Shown: piece by piece, positions 23,544-35,290 of the stretch
How the letters are laid out: each line of letters opens with the position of its first letter
Position numbering within the stretch: position 1 is the stretch's first letter
Assembly: GCF_030253575.1 (NCBI RefSeq)
Contig: NC_080564.1
Span: forward strand, 6,802,501-6,866,500
Length of the DNA stretch: 64,000 nucleotides
Reading direction: 5' to 3'
Source of the DNA: Rhododendron vialii
Taxonomy: Eukaryota > Streptophyta > Magnoliopsida > Ericales > Ericaceae
The notes under the pieces: generated by a model
The model's database searches: none
What the model saw: only the letters and a program-made list of their open reading frames with translations
Told to the model about the DNA's origin: nothing
Position numbers and translations under genes: made by a program

Positions 23544-24239
23544 GCATGAGGAGCTGTAGTTGAAGGTCTTGTTTGGGATATTTTAAAAAATTGCTATTAA
23601 TTTTTCATCTTGAGTGTACTTCTAAAAACTATGGTCTATATATAGTTTTTCTTTCAAGATTTTATAGTAATTAAAAAGTATCATATTATTCCTAAATCTT
23701 CCAGTGGTTAATTTCATTCTTTTGCAAGTGCAGGGAGTTCAACCCTAATCATGTGACAATTCCTGCTGAAGGGGTCCTACGGCTAAAAAAGTTATTTGGC
23801 TTATTTTTTTTGTTTTTTTTCAAATTTTTTTTCGCATTTGTTAGTTTTTTGTCGATTTTTTGAAGATTATTGTTTCGTCATGACGAAAGAAATCTAAAAA
23901 GTAAAAAATTACAATCGAAATCCAATTTTTTTAATAAAGACGAAAAAGTTGGACTTATTTCACATTTTCAAACTCAAAAATAATGTAAATAAAAAATAAT
24001 TTTTTAACCTAGGCTGAGTTATGAATCAATAATCTACAAAAGTTGGGCGCAAACCTAACAAACACAAAAAAAAAATTCAAATAAAGACAAAACAACTAGT
24101 AATTTTTTTAAAGTTTTGGAGAACTCAAGAGACAAAAAAATCTTTGCAAAGTGGCCCACCAATTTCAGTGTTGTAGATCCATTTGATCGGTTGCTCGGGG
24201 GAGACTCTCACTTGTTAGTGGTTACTTCCGTGATTAAGG
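23544..24239. other. MYB 3' flank and foldback repeat
   Basis: The first few hundred bases are probably MYB 3' UTR and flank. About 23790-24120 is a foldback unit (tcgcatttgttagttttttg against its complement near 24045-24070), a relative of repeats at 14690, 25170 and 55560. No gene is seen. Confidence 0.5.
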
Positions 24240-25300
24240 TATGGACCTAGATAGTTTCGAGGCAAAATTCTGTGTGCCGAAAATTCATGTGTATGTGTGT
24301 CGTGGGAATTTTTTAAATTTAAGGCCGAAAAATCTTTTGGCACAAAGACATAGAAGTTTTCAGGACAGAAGAAATCGGATCCGATAGTTTCTAATACAGT
24401 AGTACAACTTGGCTAACAAGTTGCAAAAACTAATTTGTGCATCAGAGCAACTCCAACCCAGGCTGAGTTTATGAAGCCAGGCTGGCTGTGTAGAAAGTTG
24501 ATTGCAGCAGCAAAATGATCGAGCATACTTTTCATCGACCCGTACAAGAGCATTGATATCTATGTCCAATGGAAACTGTATTAGCACATGGGTGTGAAGT
24601 ACTGGAGTATAACATACTCCTTCCCTCTATTGGGCCAAAACTTCTAGACCCCGTTCGTTTTAGGTTGGAATTTTGGATTTCGATTTATAAGTAATGAGTA
24701 TAGAAAGAAATAATTAAAAATATAGGTAATGATTATAGAAAGAGATAGAGAAAAAAAATACTTAAAATCTAAAATACAAAACCATTAAACGAACGGTATC
24801 CTATACTTTTCCCAACTCTGCTTATTAAATGGACAAATAGGCTATCCTTGCTTCTTTTTCTTTTTCTTTTTTTTAGAATTTGCAGACCATCCTTGCTGTG
24901 CCAGCATGTGTATGGACTCCGGGTTGGTGTTGTGCAGTGAGGTGCACAGTACCGTGCTGCGCATCTCCGAGCCGTTGAATCGTGCATCCGAGGACTTGGA
25001 TCTTATCTTAACAACCAATGATCAAAAGCCTTTCATTGTCAAGATGAGATCCTAGTTGTCGGATGTACGATTCGACGGCTTCAAAGTGTGCAGCACGATA
25101 CTGCGCATACCACTACACAACACCATCCCCAATTGGTGTTTTGTACCCACATACATTAACTGAGGTCCTTTTCTCTTAGCTTTTTGGATTTTTTTTTTTA
25201 TTCAATTTTTTTTTACGTTTGTTAATTTTATGCCAAATTTTTGAAAATTATTAATTCGTCTCGACGAAAAGATTTGAAAAAATAAATTATATAATATATA
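24240..25300 (+). repeat. Segmental duplicate, copy 1 (partner 54590-55700)
   Basis: Long collinear match to 54590-55700, including acttggctaacaagttgcaa, gaagccaggctggctgtgta and ctgtgccagcatgtgt. Copy 1 holds an extra 228 bp at 24912-25139 and lacks the 363-bp element at 55080-55442. Both copies also contain a small inverted repeat of the type cgttcgtttt ... aaacgaacg (here about 24655-24800). Non-coding. Confidence 0.85.
24912..25139. mobile_element. MITE inserted in segmental copy 1
   Basis: This 228-bp stretch is absent from copy 2, where gcatgtgt runs straight into tttgtaccc at about 55530. The inverted ends are gggttggtgttgtgcagtg at 24920 and the complement of ggggatggtgttgtgtagtg ending at 25130. 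Target duplication is uncertain (tgtgt against ggtgt). A likely relative is at 37092-37277. Confidence 0.75.
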
Positions 25301-25421
25301 TCAATTGTTCCAATTATAAGCACAATAAGATTATTGGCCATGGTAGTTGGGGACTTGGGTTCGAATCCCATAGAGATTATTTTTTTTAAATCATTTTTTT
25401 TCTTATTTATTGTTAGTTGTA

Positions 25422-28227
25422 AAACTACGGATTGCAACAAAGCTACTACGATAAGACATCTGTGGGCCTTGTGTATGAAGGCAGACACCCTTTGGGTAAA
25501 ATGGATCCATACCTATATCATAAAGGATCATAATATTTGGACAATGAAGATTCCTAGTGATGCTTCATGGACCATCAGGAAATTGTTTGGCATTAGGGGC
25601 TTGGGGCAACCTTTGATCCAATATAGGATTGGAAATGGTGCAGGGACTTTCTTATGGCATGGCAATTGGCATCCTTTGGGGCCTTTGCATAAGAGATTTA
25701 GGGAAGATGTGGTTTTTAATATGGGGAGATCTCTTCAAGCAAAAGTGTTCTCCATTATTTTCCAAGGAGAGTGGAGATGGCCCAGAATCCGTAATAGAGT
25801 TACTCAAGAGATAATCAGGTATACTGTAGACACCCCAAATTGAGACTCCCCGAACTACCTTAGATCTCCCATGATGATACAAGACAGGACCATGAATTCG
25901 AGAGCTTGATCAACGACTTTTGGACTTCCCATAACCTGAACCCATCAGCTATCCAGCACAAGGCACCATGTGCCCAGCGCAAAGAATCCATTATCTAGCG
26001 TTGAAGAGTGCAACACTCTCCTATGCGCTAGGAATAAAATTTTGTTACAGATAGCTCTGACTGCTTAAGGGATCTCGTCATGACTCTACAAAGCATCTAG
26101 CCGATTCTAAGCCTGCACAGATGTTCCCTCTCCGTTTTTCTTATAAATGGAGGTGCTTTGAGCCATTTCAAGGACTCCTCTCTGAACCTCTTTCAACACT
26201 CTCAAATATACATATCTCCCTCCATTCCACATAGCCTTCTCTCTCTAGAAAATATACATCTTCTGGTTTCTCTCCAAGGAAAAATCAAAAATGTTTTATA
26301 TTTGAAGGAGAAAAGTCCTACCCTTCCTCTAAAAACACCTACATTGCTCTAATACCCACTTCAATAATATCTACAATCCAAAACACCCTTCAAATCACTT
26401 AGAAAACCACTTCCCAAGTCTCAATCAAGCTTTCAAAGGTAGTATACTACTTACATTTCCAATTTCTGCTCATCTGAGGAAACCAGGAGCCCGAAGCGTT
26501 CGCATTAGCCAACTAAGACGATCTTGGGCTTCTGCTTTAAAAAGAATGTAGGTGCGTGTGCCTTGCGCTGGGCACACACTCCCTAGCGCAAAGTTTATGC
26601 TCCTATGGTTGGTTAAATTGCCTTGTGCTGGGCATTCATTCCCCAGTACAAAGCTCATTCCTCTGTACTTACTGACTTATCCTAGTGTCAGTGGAGTCCA
26701 GAGGCTTTCATTGCTCATTTTCAATGTTTATCATTCATTTTCAATGTTTCTTAATATTGTTTTCTTACTGCTGCACCTAGATAGGTCATAAAACATCATC
26801 AAAAGTCATTGTTCATGTATTGTACCAATTAATCCACTGTTTGGATAAAAAAATAAAATATTTTCAGGAACTGCTTAAAACGACTGCTTTGCGCTGGATA
26901 CTAAGTCCCCAGCGCAAAGGAGACATCCCATAGAGTGCTTTGCGCCAGAAAGAAACTCCCCAGCGCAAAGGAGTGACCCTCATTCTCTGAGGTTTCTTCG
27001 ACAGTCTGTATGCATTTTCATTCCTAATAAGCCATCTTCTGCTTCATCCCTGTATACTGTACACTCCAGCACATGCATGCACTACACACTCAAGTTGCTA
27101 CAAAATCATTTTTTTGAAATCCCATAAATATTTAGTAGAGACCGATCCTCGTATCGGGCGAGAAGGGTGCCAAACAAAAGCCTTCCATTCTCGTAACTTG
27201 GCTTCCGAATCCAAAATCTTTGGTTTATTTTCAACTCCAAATATCATTTTCTAGTTCCAGGTTTCTCGGGTGGCAAATCATTTTACAAAAACCCAAGTAG
27301 CGACTCTTCAAAGATTTCTCAAACAACAGAAAGCGGGCGGTGCATGGGGGAGCCCCCTTTCCAAAAGGGAAGGAGGTCTCCCGGGCTCTGGCAGCCCACA
27401 TATACTCCCAGTACTCTAAAGCCAAATAGTTTGAGGGAGGATTATGTTGTTTGGGTTCCTCATCTTAGTGGCCATTATTCTGTTGCCTCTACATGGGAAG
27501 CACTTCAAACCAGAAGGCCAAACCCACCTTGGGCAGGAATTGTCTGGTCCAAAGGTCCCACGATGGGCCTTCGTGTTATGGTTGGCCGTTCAAGCCAAGC
27601 TGAGTACTAAGGACAAGTTAGCTAATTGGGGGATGCAGGTGGAAGACAAATGTATGCTCTGCAATAACGCTAGAGAGACCCACCACCATTTATTTTTCCA
27701 GTGTCCCTTCTCCTCTATGGTTTGGCAACAAGTTCTGGTGAGGACTTTGGCGCCAGGCATTCCTAACACCCTCACAGACATTGTGGACTGGCTTGTCCAG
27801 TATGGGACGTCCAAGGTTTTTCGAGATTTAGTGTTACATAGCACCTTAGCAGTTGTAGTGTATGGCATTTGGATTGAAAGGAATGCTGGAGTGTTTCAAG
27901 GCCTATCCAAACAGGTTGACATCGTGTCCCTTAACGTGATTAACTCTATCAAAGATTTTCTACGCTCCAGAAGATGTGTTAAGAACTCCACTTTGAACAA
28001 GGCTTTGAGTGACAAATGGAGGCTTCCGGATAGTATTTTTTCAATGTAAATATTGATTCTACTTTGTATAGCCAATAGATACCTTAAAGTTGTTTATGTT
28101 TCCCATGGGGGGTTGCTCCTATTACGTTTTGTAGTGAGAATTTTGTTTCACACTGGGGGATGCCCCTTTTAGTTTGTATTCGTTTGAGCTTTTCAATGAA
28201 ATTGTGCTTATCAAAAAAAAAAAAAAA
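25422..28227 (+). pseudogene. LINE (non-LTR retrotransposon) ORF2 remnant, split by a solo LTR
   Basis: The first part (about 25422-25824) encodes the region after the reverse transcriptase core (NKATTIRHLWALCMKADTLW... and RIGNGAGTFLWHGNW). The second part (about 27406-28049) continues with VPHLSGHYSVASTWEAL and the zinc-binding zf-RVT module (KCMLCNNARETHHHLFFQCPF). At 25825-27400 a solo LTR interrupts it; removing the LTR and one TATAC rejoins the codons as ...IIRYTPSTLKPNSLRED. A frameshift near 27530-27560 breaks the second part. A poly-A tail of 15 A at about 28213-28227 marks the 3' end. The element is 5'-truncated, as is usual for LINEs, and cannot be active. Confidence 0.85.
25825..27400 (+). 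mobile_element. Solo LTR (family D), inserted in the LINE
   Basis: Starts TGTAGACACCCC and ends GCCCACA, with a perfect 5-bp target duplication TATAC at 25820-25824 and 27401-27405. The length is 1576 bp. A TATA-like cttataaatgg lies at about 26139. Repeated inverted pairs of the type CTTTGCGCTGG / CCAGCGCAAAG occur at about 25954-25983, 26561-26593, 26621-26653, 26886-26922 and 26937-26973. There is no internal coding region, so it is a solo LTR left by recombination. Starts of this kind are common in plant Ty3/gypsy elements (family knowledge). Confidence 0.88.
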
Positions 28228-28372
28228 GATCACTAGTAACCACCCATAAGAAACACATTAAACAGTTATATCCCCAGGTTTAGCTGGGATAGTGTCACCG
28301 TCACTTTCACAAATACATAGAGTTTACACTTAGATAACAAGTACATGAATAACACCAATAGATAGATTTTGA
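28228..28372. other. Short spacer before the F-box gene 3' end
   Basis: AT-rich sequence that may include the 3' UTR of the minus-strand F-box gene. No specific signal was identified. Confidence 0.4.
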
Positions 28373-29488
28373 TCATACAGGGAACGAGACAAGGCTGTAG
28401 GCGAAGTCATGCATGCCACCGCAATCATGCTCCATACTATTAAATGTGAAGTTCTTTCCAGTCTTGACATTCATAGCAATATAGCGGGATTTGCATCCAA
28501 TACCGGAGACCAGAACATCACCGTTACTCATCCAAGCAATTGGCCATAAAAAGCACATGCGCCTTATTCCAGGTTTTTGAGCATCTAAGTCAATTTCGTG
28601 GAGCTTCCTCCATCCATGAATCCTGGGATCAGACAAGACCCAGACATCCCATGTTCTTTTATAATGATTAACAACAACACAAGACAGAGATTTTCCCTTT
28701 CTGACATAATAGATACTAGTGTCTTCAGTCTCAACTGCCGGGCTAGGAAACTCGTAAAACACTTCAGATTCCACATCCAAAGCAGCAACACAGGGAAAAG
28801 TATTATAAGCCCAATAAATAAATCCTCCTGCAGAAAAACTATAACCCCTAAATATTTGTCGGCAAGGATCGGACAACTTTTGACAGTTAATGGGTTTCCA
28901 TGCATAATCTTTGCCCATAGTTACCATCGCGCAATGATATACTTTGCTCTTTTTGGAACGATAGGTGCACACCAATTTATATTCCATTGTTGAATAAGCA
29001 CATGCTAATGTGAGACCAAAACGAAAAGAAGGGAAACAAAACGGGGGAGCAGCTACCCTTTGCTTAGTGAGAGGATTTGCTGCATACACTTCTTTGTCGT
29101 CATATCCATCCATAAACAGTACCAGACCGTCGCAGGTAGTCAAAAGCTCATTAGGAAAATTAAAATTTACCTTTGTCACGGTGGTATTCATTTCCCCAAA
29201 CTTGCCAAATTGGGCAGCACAAGAATAATGTTCTTGGATTAACAATCCAGTAGTGGACCGCAGGAGGTGTTCCTTTACGAAAAGAGGGTCACGAATAATT
29301 TTATACCACTGCTGACAAACGTACCTCATTGAATTGTAAAGAATATCGGCCGGAAGCCAAACGAGGATGTAGAATATAATCTCTTCAGGAAGAGAAGGTG
29401 TGTTGCTTCTCTTCTTTTTATTAGAACAGTAAACAAGTTTACACTTTGCGCGGCCGACCCTCTCATTTGGAACTTCTCCTGCAGTCAT
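28373..29488 (-). CDS. F-box protein with F-box-associated domain
   Basis: One uninterrupted frame of 371 aa. The F-box lies at about residues 31-71 (PSLPEEIIFYILVWLPADIL...RYVCQQWYKIIRDPLFVKEHL). It is followed by an F-box-associated region at about 80-350, with motifs typical of that family such as GLVLF, ANPLTKQ, YKLVCTY, GGFIYWAY and ALDVESEVF. Length and the lack of introns fit this large plant family. Such proteins join SKP1 and cullin to form an SCF ubiquitin ligase, and the C-terminal part binds the protein to be degraded; the target is unknown here. The start ATG is at 29486-29488 and the stop at 28373. It lies between a LINE remnant and a nested transposon and shows no stop codons or frameshifts, so it may be functional. 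Confidence 0.9.
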   Translation of the reverse strand: MTAGEVPNERVGRAKCKLVYCSNKKKRSNTPSLPEEIIFYILVWLPADILYNSMRYVCQQWYKIIRDPLFVKEHLLRSTTGLLIQEHYSCAAQFGKFGEMNTTVTKVNFNFPNELLTTCDGLVLFMDGYDDKEVYAANPLTKQRVAAPPFCFPSFRFGLTLACAYSTMEYKLVCTYRSKKSKVYHCAMVTMGKDYAWKPINCQKLSDPCRQIFRGYSFSAGGFIYWAYNTFPCVAALDVESEVFYEFPSPAVETEDTSIYYVRKGKSLSCVVVNHYKRTWDVWVLSDPRIHGWRKLHEIDLDAQKPGIRRMCFLWPIAWMSNGDVLVSGIGCKSRYIAMNVKTGKNFTFNSMEHDCGGMHDFAYSLVSFPV

Positions 29489-29855
29489 CTAACAAGGATA
29501 CAAAACCAATTAAACGAATTACTAAGAGGAGACTGACAAATCACTCAATTAATAGAAAAACACAAACACACACATACGAGGAGACCCAACACTGAATCAA
29601 ATGACAAGTTGCAACAAATGATCCTCATATTTAGAATGCCAGTAATCAGCGAAAATGAACGAAGAAAACCCCCCCATAGCATTCACATTTGTATAGTTCA
29701 AAAGTCTTAAACTCCTTCACTTTGGTTGTCAATTTCATATGACCAAAACGCTTGTTTATTTGTAATCTCTTCTTCATGGAGTTACATTCATTTCTGACAT
29801 AATCACAGTAGTGTCGTACTCTAAGCTGAGAAATACCCCCTTCCAGATCCGTAGG
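29489..29855. other. Probable upstream region of the F-box gene
   Basis: AT-rich sequence without a gene. A promoter is expected here because the F-box gene reads away from it, but no element stands out. Confidence 0.4.
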
Positions 29856-31908
29856 CTATGTAGCACAGACACGAATACGGACACGGACACTGGAATGCTA
29901 CAAAAATGAGGACACAACAATGTACATCTATACATGTAAATTATCTCTTTTTTCCAAGTACTGATATATACAAGACATAAATATACTGATACACACTATT
30001 GCACAGATATGCATATACAGTATAAACAATTGCACATGTAGATACAATATAGATTACAAAAGAAGTATAACCAATATATACAACAAGACACCTAGGGTTT
30101 CAATGCCCCAAACTAGGATTGCCTTCTTTCCTCTCTGATGTTCCGTATTGTTATGTTAGGTTAATCTGATGTACTTAATTACAATATCAGCCCCAATGTT
30201 TACAGTGATACATTTTTACCCGACAAAATTTAAAAATATTACACATCAACCCCCGCTGTGTCCCCAAACGGGTCCGAGCCGTGTCCCCTTCCGAAAATCA
30301 ATTAAATTTAAGGGTGGTGCGTCCCTTTGTTTACCGTCGTGTACTGCTGAGTCTCGGACCTAACCGTTGAAAAGGTCGGATGCCCCAAGCGTAGGGCTAG
30401 ATCGTTGATAGCATAATAACCGGTAAGACCAGGATCGTATCCACAGAGAGCTAGGAGTGTAGCTCAGCTAGAGGTTTACTTTAGTAGGGTTTTTGGCGTT
30501 TAGACGGCCAACTCTTGGTTTTGAATTGAGCGGTGGAATTCTCTCTTGATTAAAAGACTAGAAACGGATTTGAACTAGATTAACGCCCGGCAAGGTCTAG
30601 GGATGATTCTCACCCATGCCTTGGGCCGAATCAACTCTCCTCATCTTTAACTCGGTTGAGATACACGGCATAGGTTCTCAACCGGAAGATTTAACAATGA
30701 AAATCATTTTAAGACTAGAAAAGGAGTTTGATCATGAGATGAGTTCTTGAAGCATTTGGACAAACAAGAGGAGGCCATAGCTCCAAGCATCATGTGTGGC
30801 AAGTAGCATGCTCTTGCCTACACATGATCAAAGAGGTTAACAACTCCTAGTTTTGATTCATAAAAGATGAACTCAACCCATAATCAAACTAATCATGAAG
30901 ATCTATGGTGAGATGAGCAAGATTAACCCAAGTCATGGAGTGGTAATCACCCCATGACCAAGCCTAAGTAACTACTCACACATGCTTGAAAGATTAAGCA
31001 TAAAGCTAAAAAAGTAAACTTGATTCATGGATGAAAAAGGAAATAAACTTGATTTATAAAAGGATCCAACACGTAGCTACAACGTTAATGAAGCGGAAAA
31101 CATCAAACAACAAGAACTAGCTAGTGTTCTTGCTAGATCAAAGCTTGAAACCCTAAGGGATTAATAAAAAACCTAGAGAGAGATGAGAGAGAGAAAAAGG
31201 TTAATTAGGTTACAAGTAGAATGTGTCATATTTGGCCAAAGGGGGTATTTATAAGCCCTAAAAAGCAAAGTTACAAGGGACCAAAAGGTCCCCAAAAGCC
31301 CCCTTGACCGACCTTTTACTAATGGAAATTTCAGTTTTTTACAAGGTCCTACTTGTAGGCTTAGTGGCCCTACTGGTAGGTCTTCAATGATGAAAAGCAT
31401 GTGGTCAGTTTCTTCAAGATTCCTACCGGTAGGTTTTCAAAATCTGATGTTGGGTCCAAAATGTGGCTTCACTGGACTGAGTTTGTACCAGTAGGCTTAG
31501 GATCCTAGCCTTCCAACTTGATTCCCTTTCAGATTAGGATTTGTACTGGTAGGCTTAGGATCCTACCGATAGGGCTCTGGAATGATTTCCTGGGTGGTTC
31601 TTCTGATTTGAATTTGTACCGGTAGGATTATGAACCTACCGGTAGGGCTTCCAGACTTTGGCCCTTTCATCCTTGAACTTCCATGGCGAATAAAAACGCC
31701 TTAATAACACTGATTACCTATAACATCAAAAACACACCTTACGTGCAATATCAATTAACTAATGCAAGTTATGCACACATGTGTGACAAAAACGAGAGAG
31801 ATAAGCCCCACTATATATAACATCTGAGGCTTATCATGTACCTTGTGTGTTCCCGTGTCCCAACACGGATATGGCGAACTTTTTGGAGTGTCGGTGGCTG
31901 CTTTATAG
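29856..31908. mobile_element. hAT-like non-autonomous element interrupted by a solo LTR
   Basis: Left end ctatgtagcacagacacg and right end, on the complement, ctataaagcagccaccg are similar. Both arms contain cacgg-rich repeats (cggacacggacac; cgtgtcccaacacgg). The flanks TCCGTAGG (29848-29855) and TCCGTAAA (31909-31916) match at 6 of 8, suggesting an old 8-bp duplication of the hAT type. Positions 30345-31836 are a younger solo LTR. Non-coding; the superfamily is inferred. Confidence 0.45.
30345..31836 (-). mobile_element. Solo LTR (family B), minus strand
   Basis: Flanked by a perfect 5-bp duplication TGTAC at 30340-30344 and 31837-31841. On the minus strand it starts TGATAAGCC and ends CTCAGCA, 1492 bp. 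It shares the start and the inner phrase CCCTACGCTTGGGG with the LTR at 191-1693. A TATA-like cttataaatac is at about 31245-31256 on the minus strand. Eight copies of a motif like CCTACCGGTAGG lie at 31348-31646, upstream of that TATA. No internal region remains. Confidence 0.9.
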
Positions 31909-31916
31909 TCCGTAAA

Positions 31917-32432
31917 TGTTAGTACAACTTGTACATGGAGATCTAGTTAAGATTCAAGCATATTGAACATCATGGAAGAATCTTCATGGGTCTTTGATTG
32001 AAGATTTCATTGGTTTGTTGGTGAAGACACTTGGTTGAGAACCAAGAGTAAATCGAGCCCTTCGATGAGGTTTTCGACGAATAACTGCATGTTGGAGGCT
32101 CGATGGACTTTGGGTAGTTGGACTACAGAAAAATCCAGTCAAGTGCGGCAACATGAACTCGGCAAAAGGAGCTTAGGCCTAAGGGAGTGAACTCACAGAC
32201 TGGTCTGGTGGGTCTCTAGTTAACTATTTAAGTTTAGTGGTGCATGATTCTCTTTCCCGTGATTTTTTCCCCGTCTTGGGGTTTTTCCACCTATATCTTG
32301 GTGTTATACTTTTAAGTTTTAACAATTTGTTTATTTATGATAGTAGAGCTGTTTTTATATTATTATAGCCCCGTGATGGATTAGAGTAGATTTGTTGCAG
32401 TTGATTAGTGGATGGGCTCGTAGGTTCCAACA
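31917..32432 (+). mobile_element. Probable Ty1/copia-type solo LTR
   Basis: Starts TGTTAG and ends TTCCAACA, with cccgtgattttttccccgtc and the following ggggtttttccacc near 32258-32292. That phrase is common in the R-U5 part of plant copia LTRs. No primer-binding site (tggtatcagag) follows, so it appears solo. The flanking 5-bp repeat is not clear, and it sits directly against the right end of the hAT-like element. Confidence 0.5.
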
Positions 32433-33899
32433 TTATATTAAGTGATCTCCCACTCCATACCCAAGCAATGTGGGATTATATTCTCTAACAGTTAGAATTT
32501 TGATTTGAGAACTGTCCTCATTAGCAAATTGAACCTGAAGTGTGGAAAGTACCAAATTTTTTTTGAGAAGTCTTGGTACTAATAGTCCAAATAAGAGTGC
32601 ACAATATCCAACATTCTGCAAAATCAGAAAAAGAAAACTTGGAAATCAATCTAGCTTAAAGGGTCCAATTTTCTCTACAACGTTGGTCCTCAATAAATAA
32701 TACTTGACAGAGATTCCTTCCCACACTAAGAAAGGTGGATTCAAATCCTAGTGGAATTCTTTGCTGCATAGATATTTGGGTACTAGTCCTGGGTTACTGT
32801 TGGAGAGTTTTCGAGTCAGGCTACATGAAAGATACAAAGCTTAGCTTAATAGGGGATCATCTTTATGATGATTTCGTTAGATATACGACAAGAGTTTCAT
32901 TCCTTCATTCCCAATTTCAATGATAAGTCAACTCGTACAGATAGTAAATGGCCCTTATACAGTCAATAGACTTTTCCGCCAAGGCCCTCAAGGTATTTGC
33001 AATTTTGATGCAGGCAGGGATGGTTGAAAGAAGTTCAAGAAAATTATATTACCATACGGGCTTTAGCTGGGGACAGATTGTAAAGGTAATTCCAATGAGG
33101 GACTACTTTGATCTAGGGTCCCTATAGAAGAGATGGCATGCTCTCTGAGTAATTTGACTAAGTAGTTGGTTTACATCTTTCTTCGGTTGCCCAGATGACA
33201 AATCCCTGTTGGGTCTTTACCATCTTTCTACTCGACATTGAAGTAGAAATAAGAGAACATAGATAAGATATGAACACAGAAAATATTGAAATGCAACATA
33301 CATTCTCCTGACTAGAAGAATCAACAAAGACACTGCAAATATGGTCAATCAACTAAACTTAGCAGCTGCATGGAAAAGAACTTAAGACAAAACTTAAAAC
33401 TAAAATAGACACACAAAAAACAGAGTTGTTAATTGGATATATACTATAAATAAGGCCAGGTACCACTGACGACAGATTTGGTCAGGTTTAACATCACTTA
33501 CACACATAAACATAGATTATCTATGAAGGGGAAACAGATCTGAGGAAGGAAAGGGTAAAAAACATTTCTTGGTTGGATCCAAAGCTGTATCATTTTTTGG
33601 CTGCATAAATCTATATAGTTAAAATTCAGAAACATCTTTCAAACATTTCATCATTTTACCAAGACTTTACCGAAACTGTTAAAGCATCCAATCAAAACCA
33701 ATTAGCTATGAGTGGAGAGGTTGCTCAGGCTCATATACTAGGTTTGGAGGTGGTAATCAACCCATGTGGCACAAGCTCTAACACTCCTTCATGCGTGCAA
33801 CCCTGGCTCGCACTCAGAGAGTTAAACAAGGGATCCATCACATTGGGATCATAAGGGGATCCATTACCAATCACTACAAAAATAGAGTCTTGTCCAAAT
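32433..33899. other. Intergenic, no gene seen
   Basis: Low-copy-looking AT-rich DNA without a recognisable domain on either strand. It may include the decayed 3' part of the hAT transposase pseudogene, but the family's C-terminal dimerisation domain was not found. Confidence 0.4.
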
Positions 33900-34107
33900 G
33901 CTTTTGAAATCCTAGCTATGATACTAGGTCAAAACATCCAACTCAAAACCAATTGGCATTTATTTTGGGAAGAGCTAATTTGATAGTTCTTTCTATTGAC
34001 CCATTAATCAAATCATTGTTGAGCATGAACAAATCATAGGCTCCAAAGCCTAAACTATTACTACAAAACAAAGGACGTATGCTTCAAAAGGCAAAGAAAG
34101 CAAGAAC

Positions 34108-34148
<41 letters not shown>

Positions 34149-35290
34149 ATAATGGCAAAAAGAATCATAATTTGCATTTGCTGGATCAGGCATTGAATTC
34201 TCCACACTATTAAAGTACAAGTTCGCCGTAGGTTAATGAGTCCCTGAAAAGAGAGTGGAGATATCATAAAATGGCTCCTAAAATCTTGCTATTTTATGTG
34301 CCCCATCCCAGTCCTCATCTGACGGACAGGTAAGAAAGTTTCTATCAACGATCCTCAAGTGAAGAAATGCTCATTTATCCTTAAGACAAGTTTCAATCAT
34401 TATGGAGGTTGAATTCCATCTTGTTGGCACATCTTGGCAAAGTATTACTTGTCCGGAAAGCAAGTTCTCAAAGATAATAAGCAATCCTCAACTTTATAGC
34501 GTCCAAACCTCATACATAGTTGACACTTTCACGCATGTTAGGCGTAACCTTACCTATACTTTCAAGCCTTCTTGTATAACAAGCTTTAAGATGTGTGCAC
34601 CACAATGCACACGAAAGAACTCACCACTGCAAGGTAGGCATGGTCCAAAATAAGGGCACTTCTTTCAGTTTCTAACCAATGTATCACCATAGAAAGCGTT
34701 GTCCAAGTAATGGTTGATATGTTTGCTCAATGCCTCACTTTCAATTTTTCCTTACACCACCCAATTTTGATCCACATTGTGTGCAGTAACAACCACATAT
34801 CCATCACTTGTAATTGAAGACCATAAACCCGATGCAAGACAAATCTTAGTAGGAATTCATGCTAAAGTGCTTGAGAATTTGAAATCCCCATTCAGAAGAT
34901 ACACGAAGCATTCTATTGCTTTCATGTTCCACGACTAAGAAATAACACTTATGTTCAATAATGGCTTTTGCAACCATTTCCCTATAGATCTCTTGATTTA
35001 AAAGGTGACAATTAAGAAAAATTTCATCATCTTTATGCATTTGGTTTAAGGTGACGGGGTAAATTACCAGTGCCATGGTCACCTACATGATAGTTGTGCT
35101 CACATCTTATACTCCTTTGTTGCCCATCATAACCTATATACGGTTCAAACTTTGTCCAAACGAATTAAGTCCTCTAACTAGGTTTTTTTTTTTTTTTTGT
35201 AGCAACTGAAGCAAACTTGTCAAACTCTTTAAATTCTTCATACATGTAGGCTCAGTTTAGGCAAATCCATCCAATTTCAAGTAAAACAAC
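33900..35290 (-). pseudogene. hAT transposase pseudogene (RICESLEEPER/DAYSLEEPER-like)
   Basis: Reading the minus strand through several stops and frameshifts shows the order of a hAT transposase. First is a decayed BED-type finger (GTGNLPRHLK, about 35030-35060), then a helical part (EIYREMVAKAIIEH, about 34960-35000). Next come RICLASGLWSSITSDGYV (about 34800-34850), GEFFRVHCGAHILKLVIQ (about 34560-34630), DVPTRWNST (about 34408-34435) and FSGTH*PTANLYF (about 34215-34250). These match the usual hAT motif order; the catalytic core is broken. The (GA)n run at 34110-34143 interrupts the 3' part. The C-terminal dimerisation domain is missing. Confidence 0.8.
34110..34144 (+). repeat. (GA)n microsatellite
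   Basis: A pure GA dinucleotide run of about 34 bases inside the hAT pseudogene. It shows how far that gene has decayed. Confidence 0.85.

Noticed and set aside
25355-25380. tRNA-like T-arm (ttgggttcgaatcccat)
   Set aside because: Only the T-arm is visible; no acceptor stem, D-arm or anticodon arm pairs around it. Probably part of a tRNA-derived repeat.
28585-29242. Frames opposite or overlapping the F-box gene
   Set aside because: They are shadows of the 371-aa F-box frame, which has a clear domain order.
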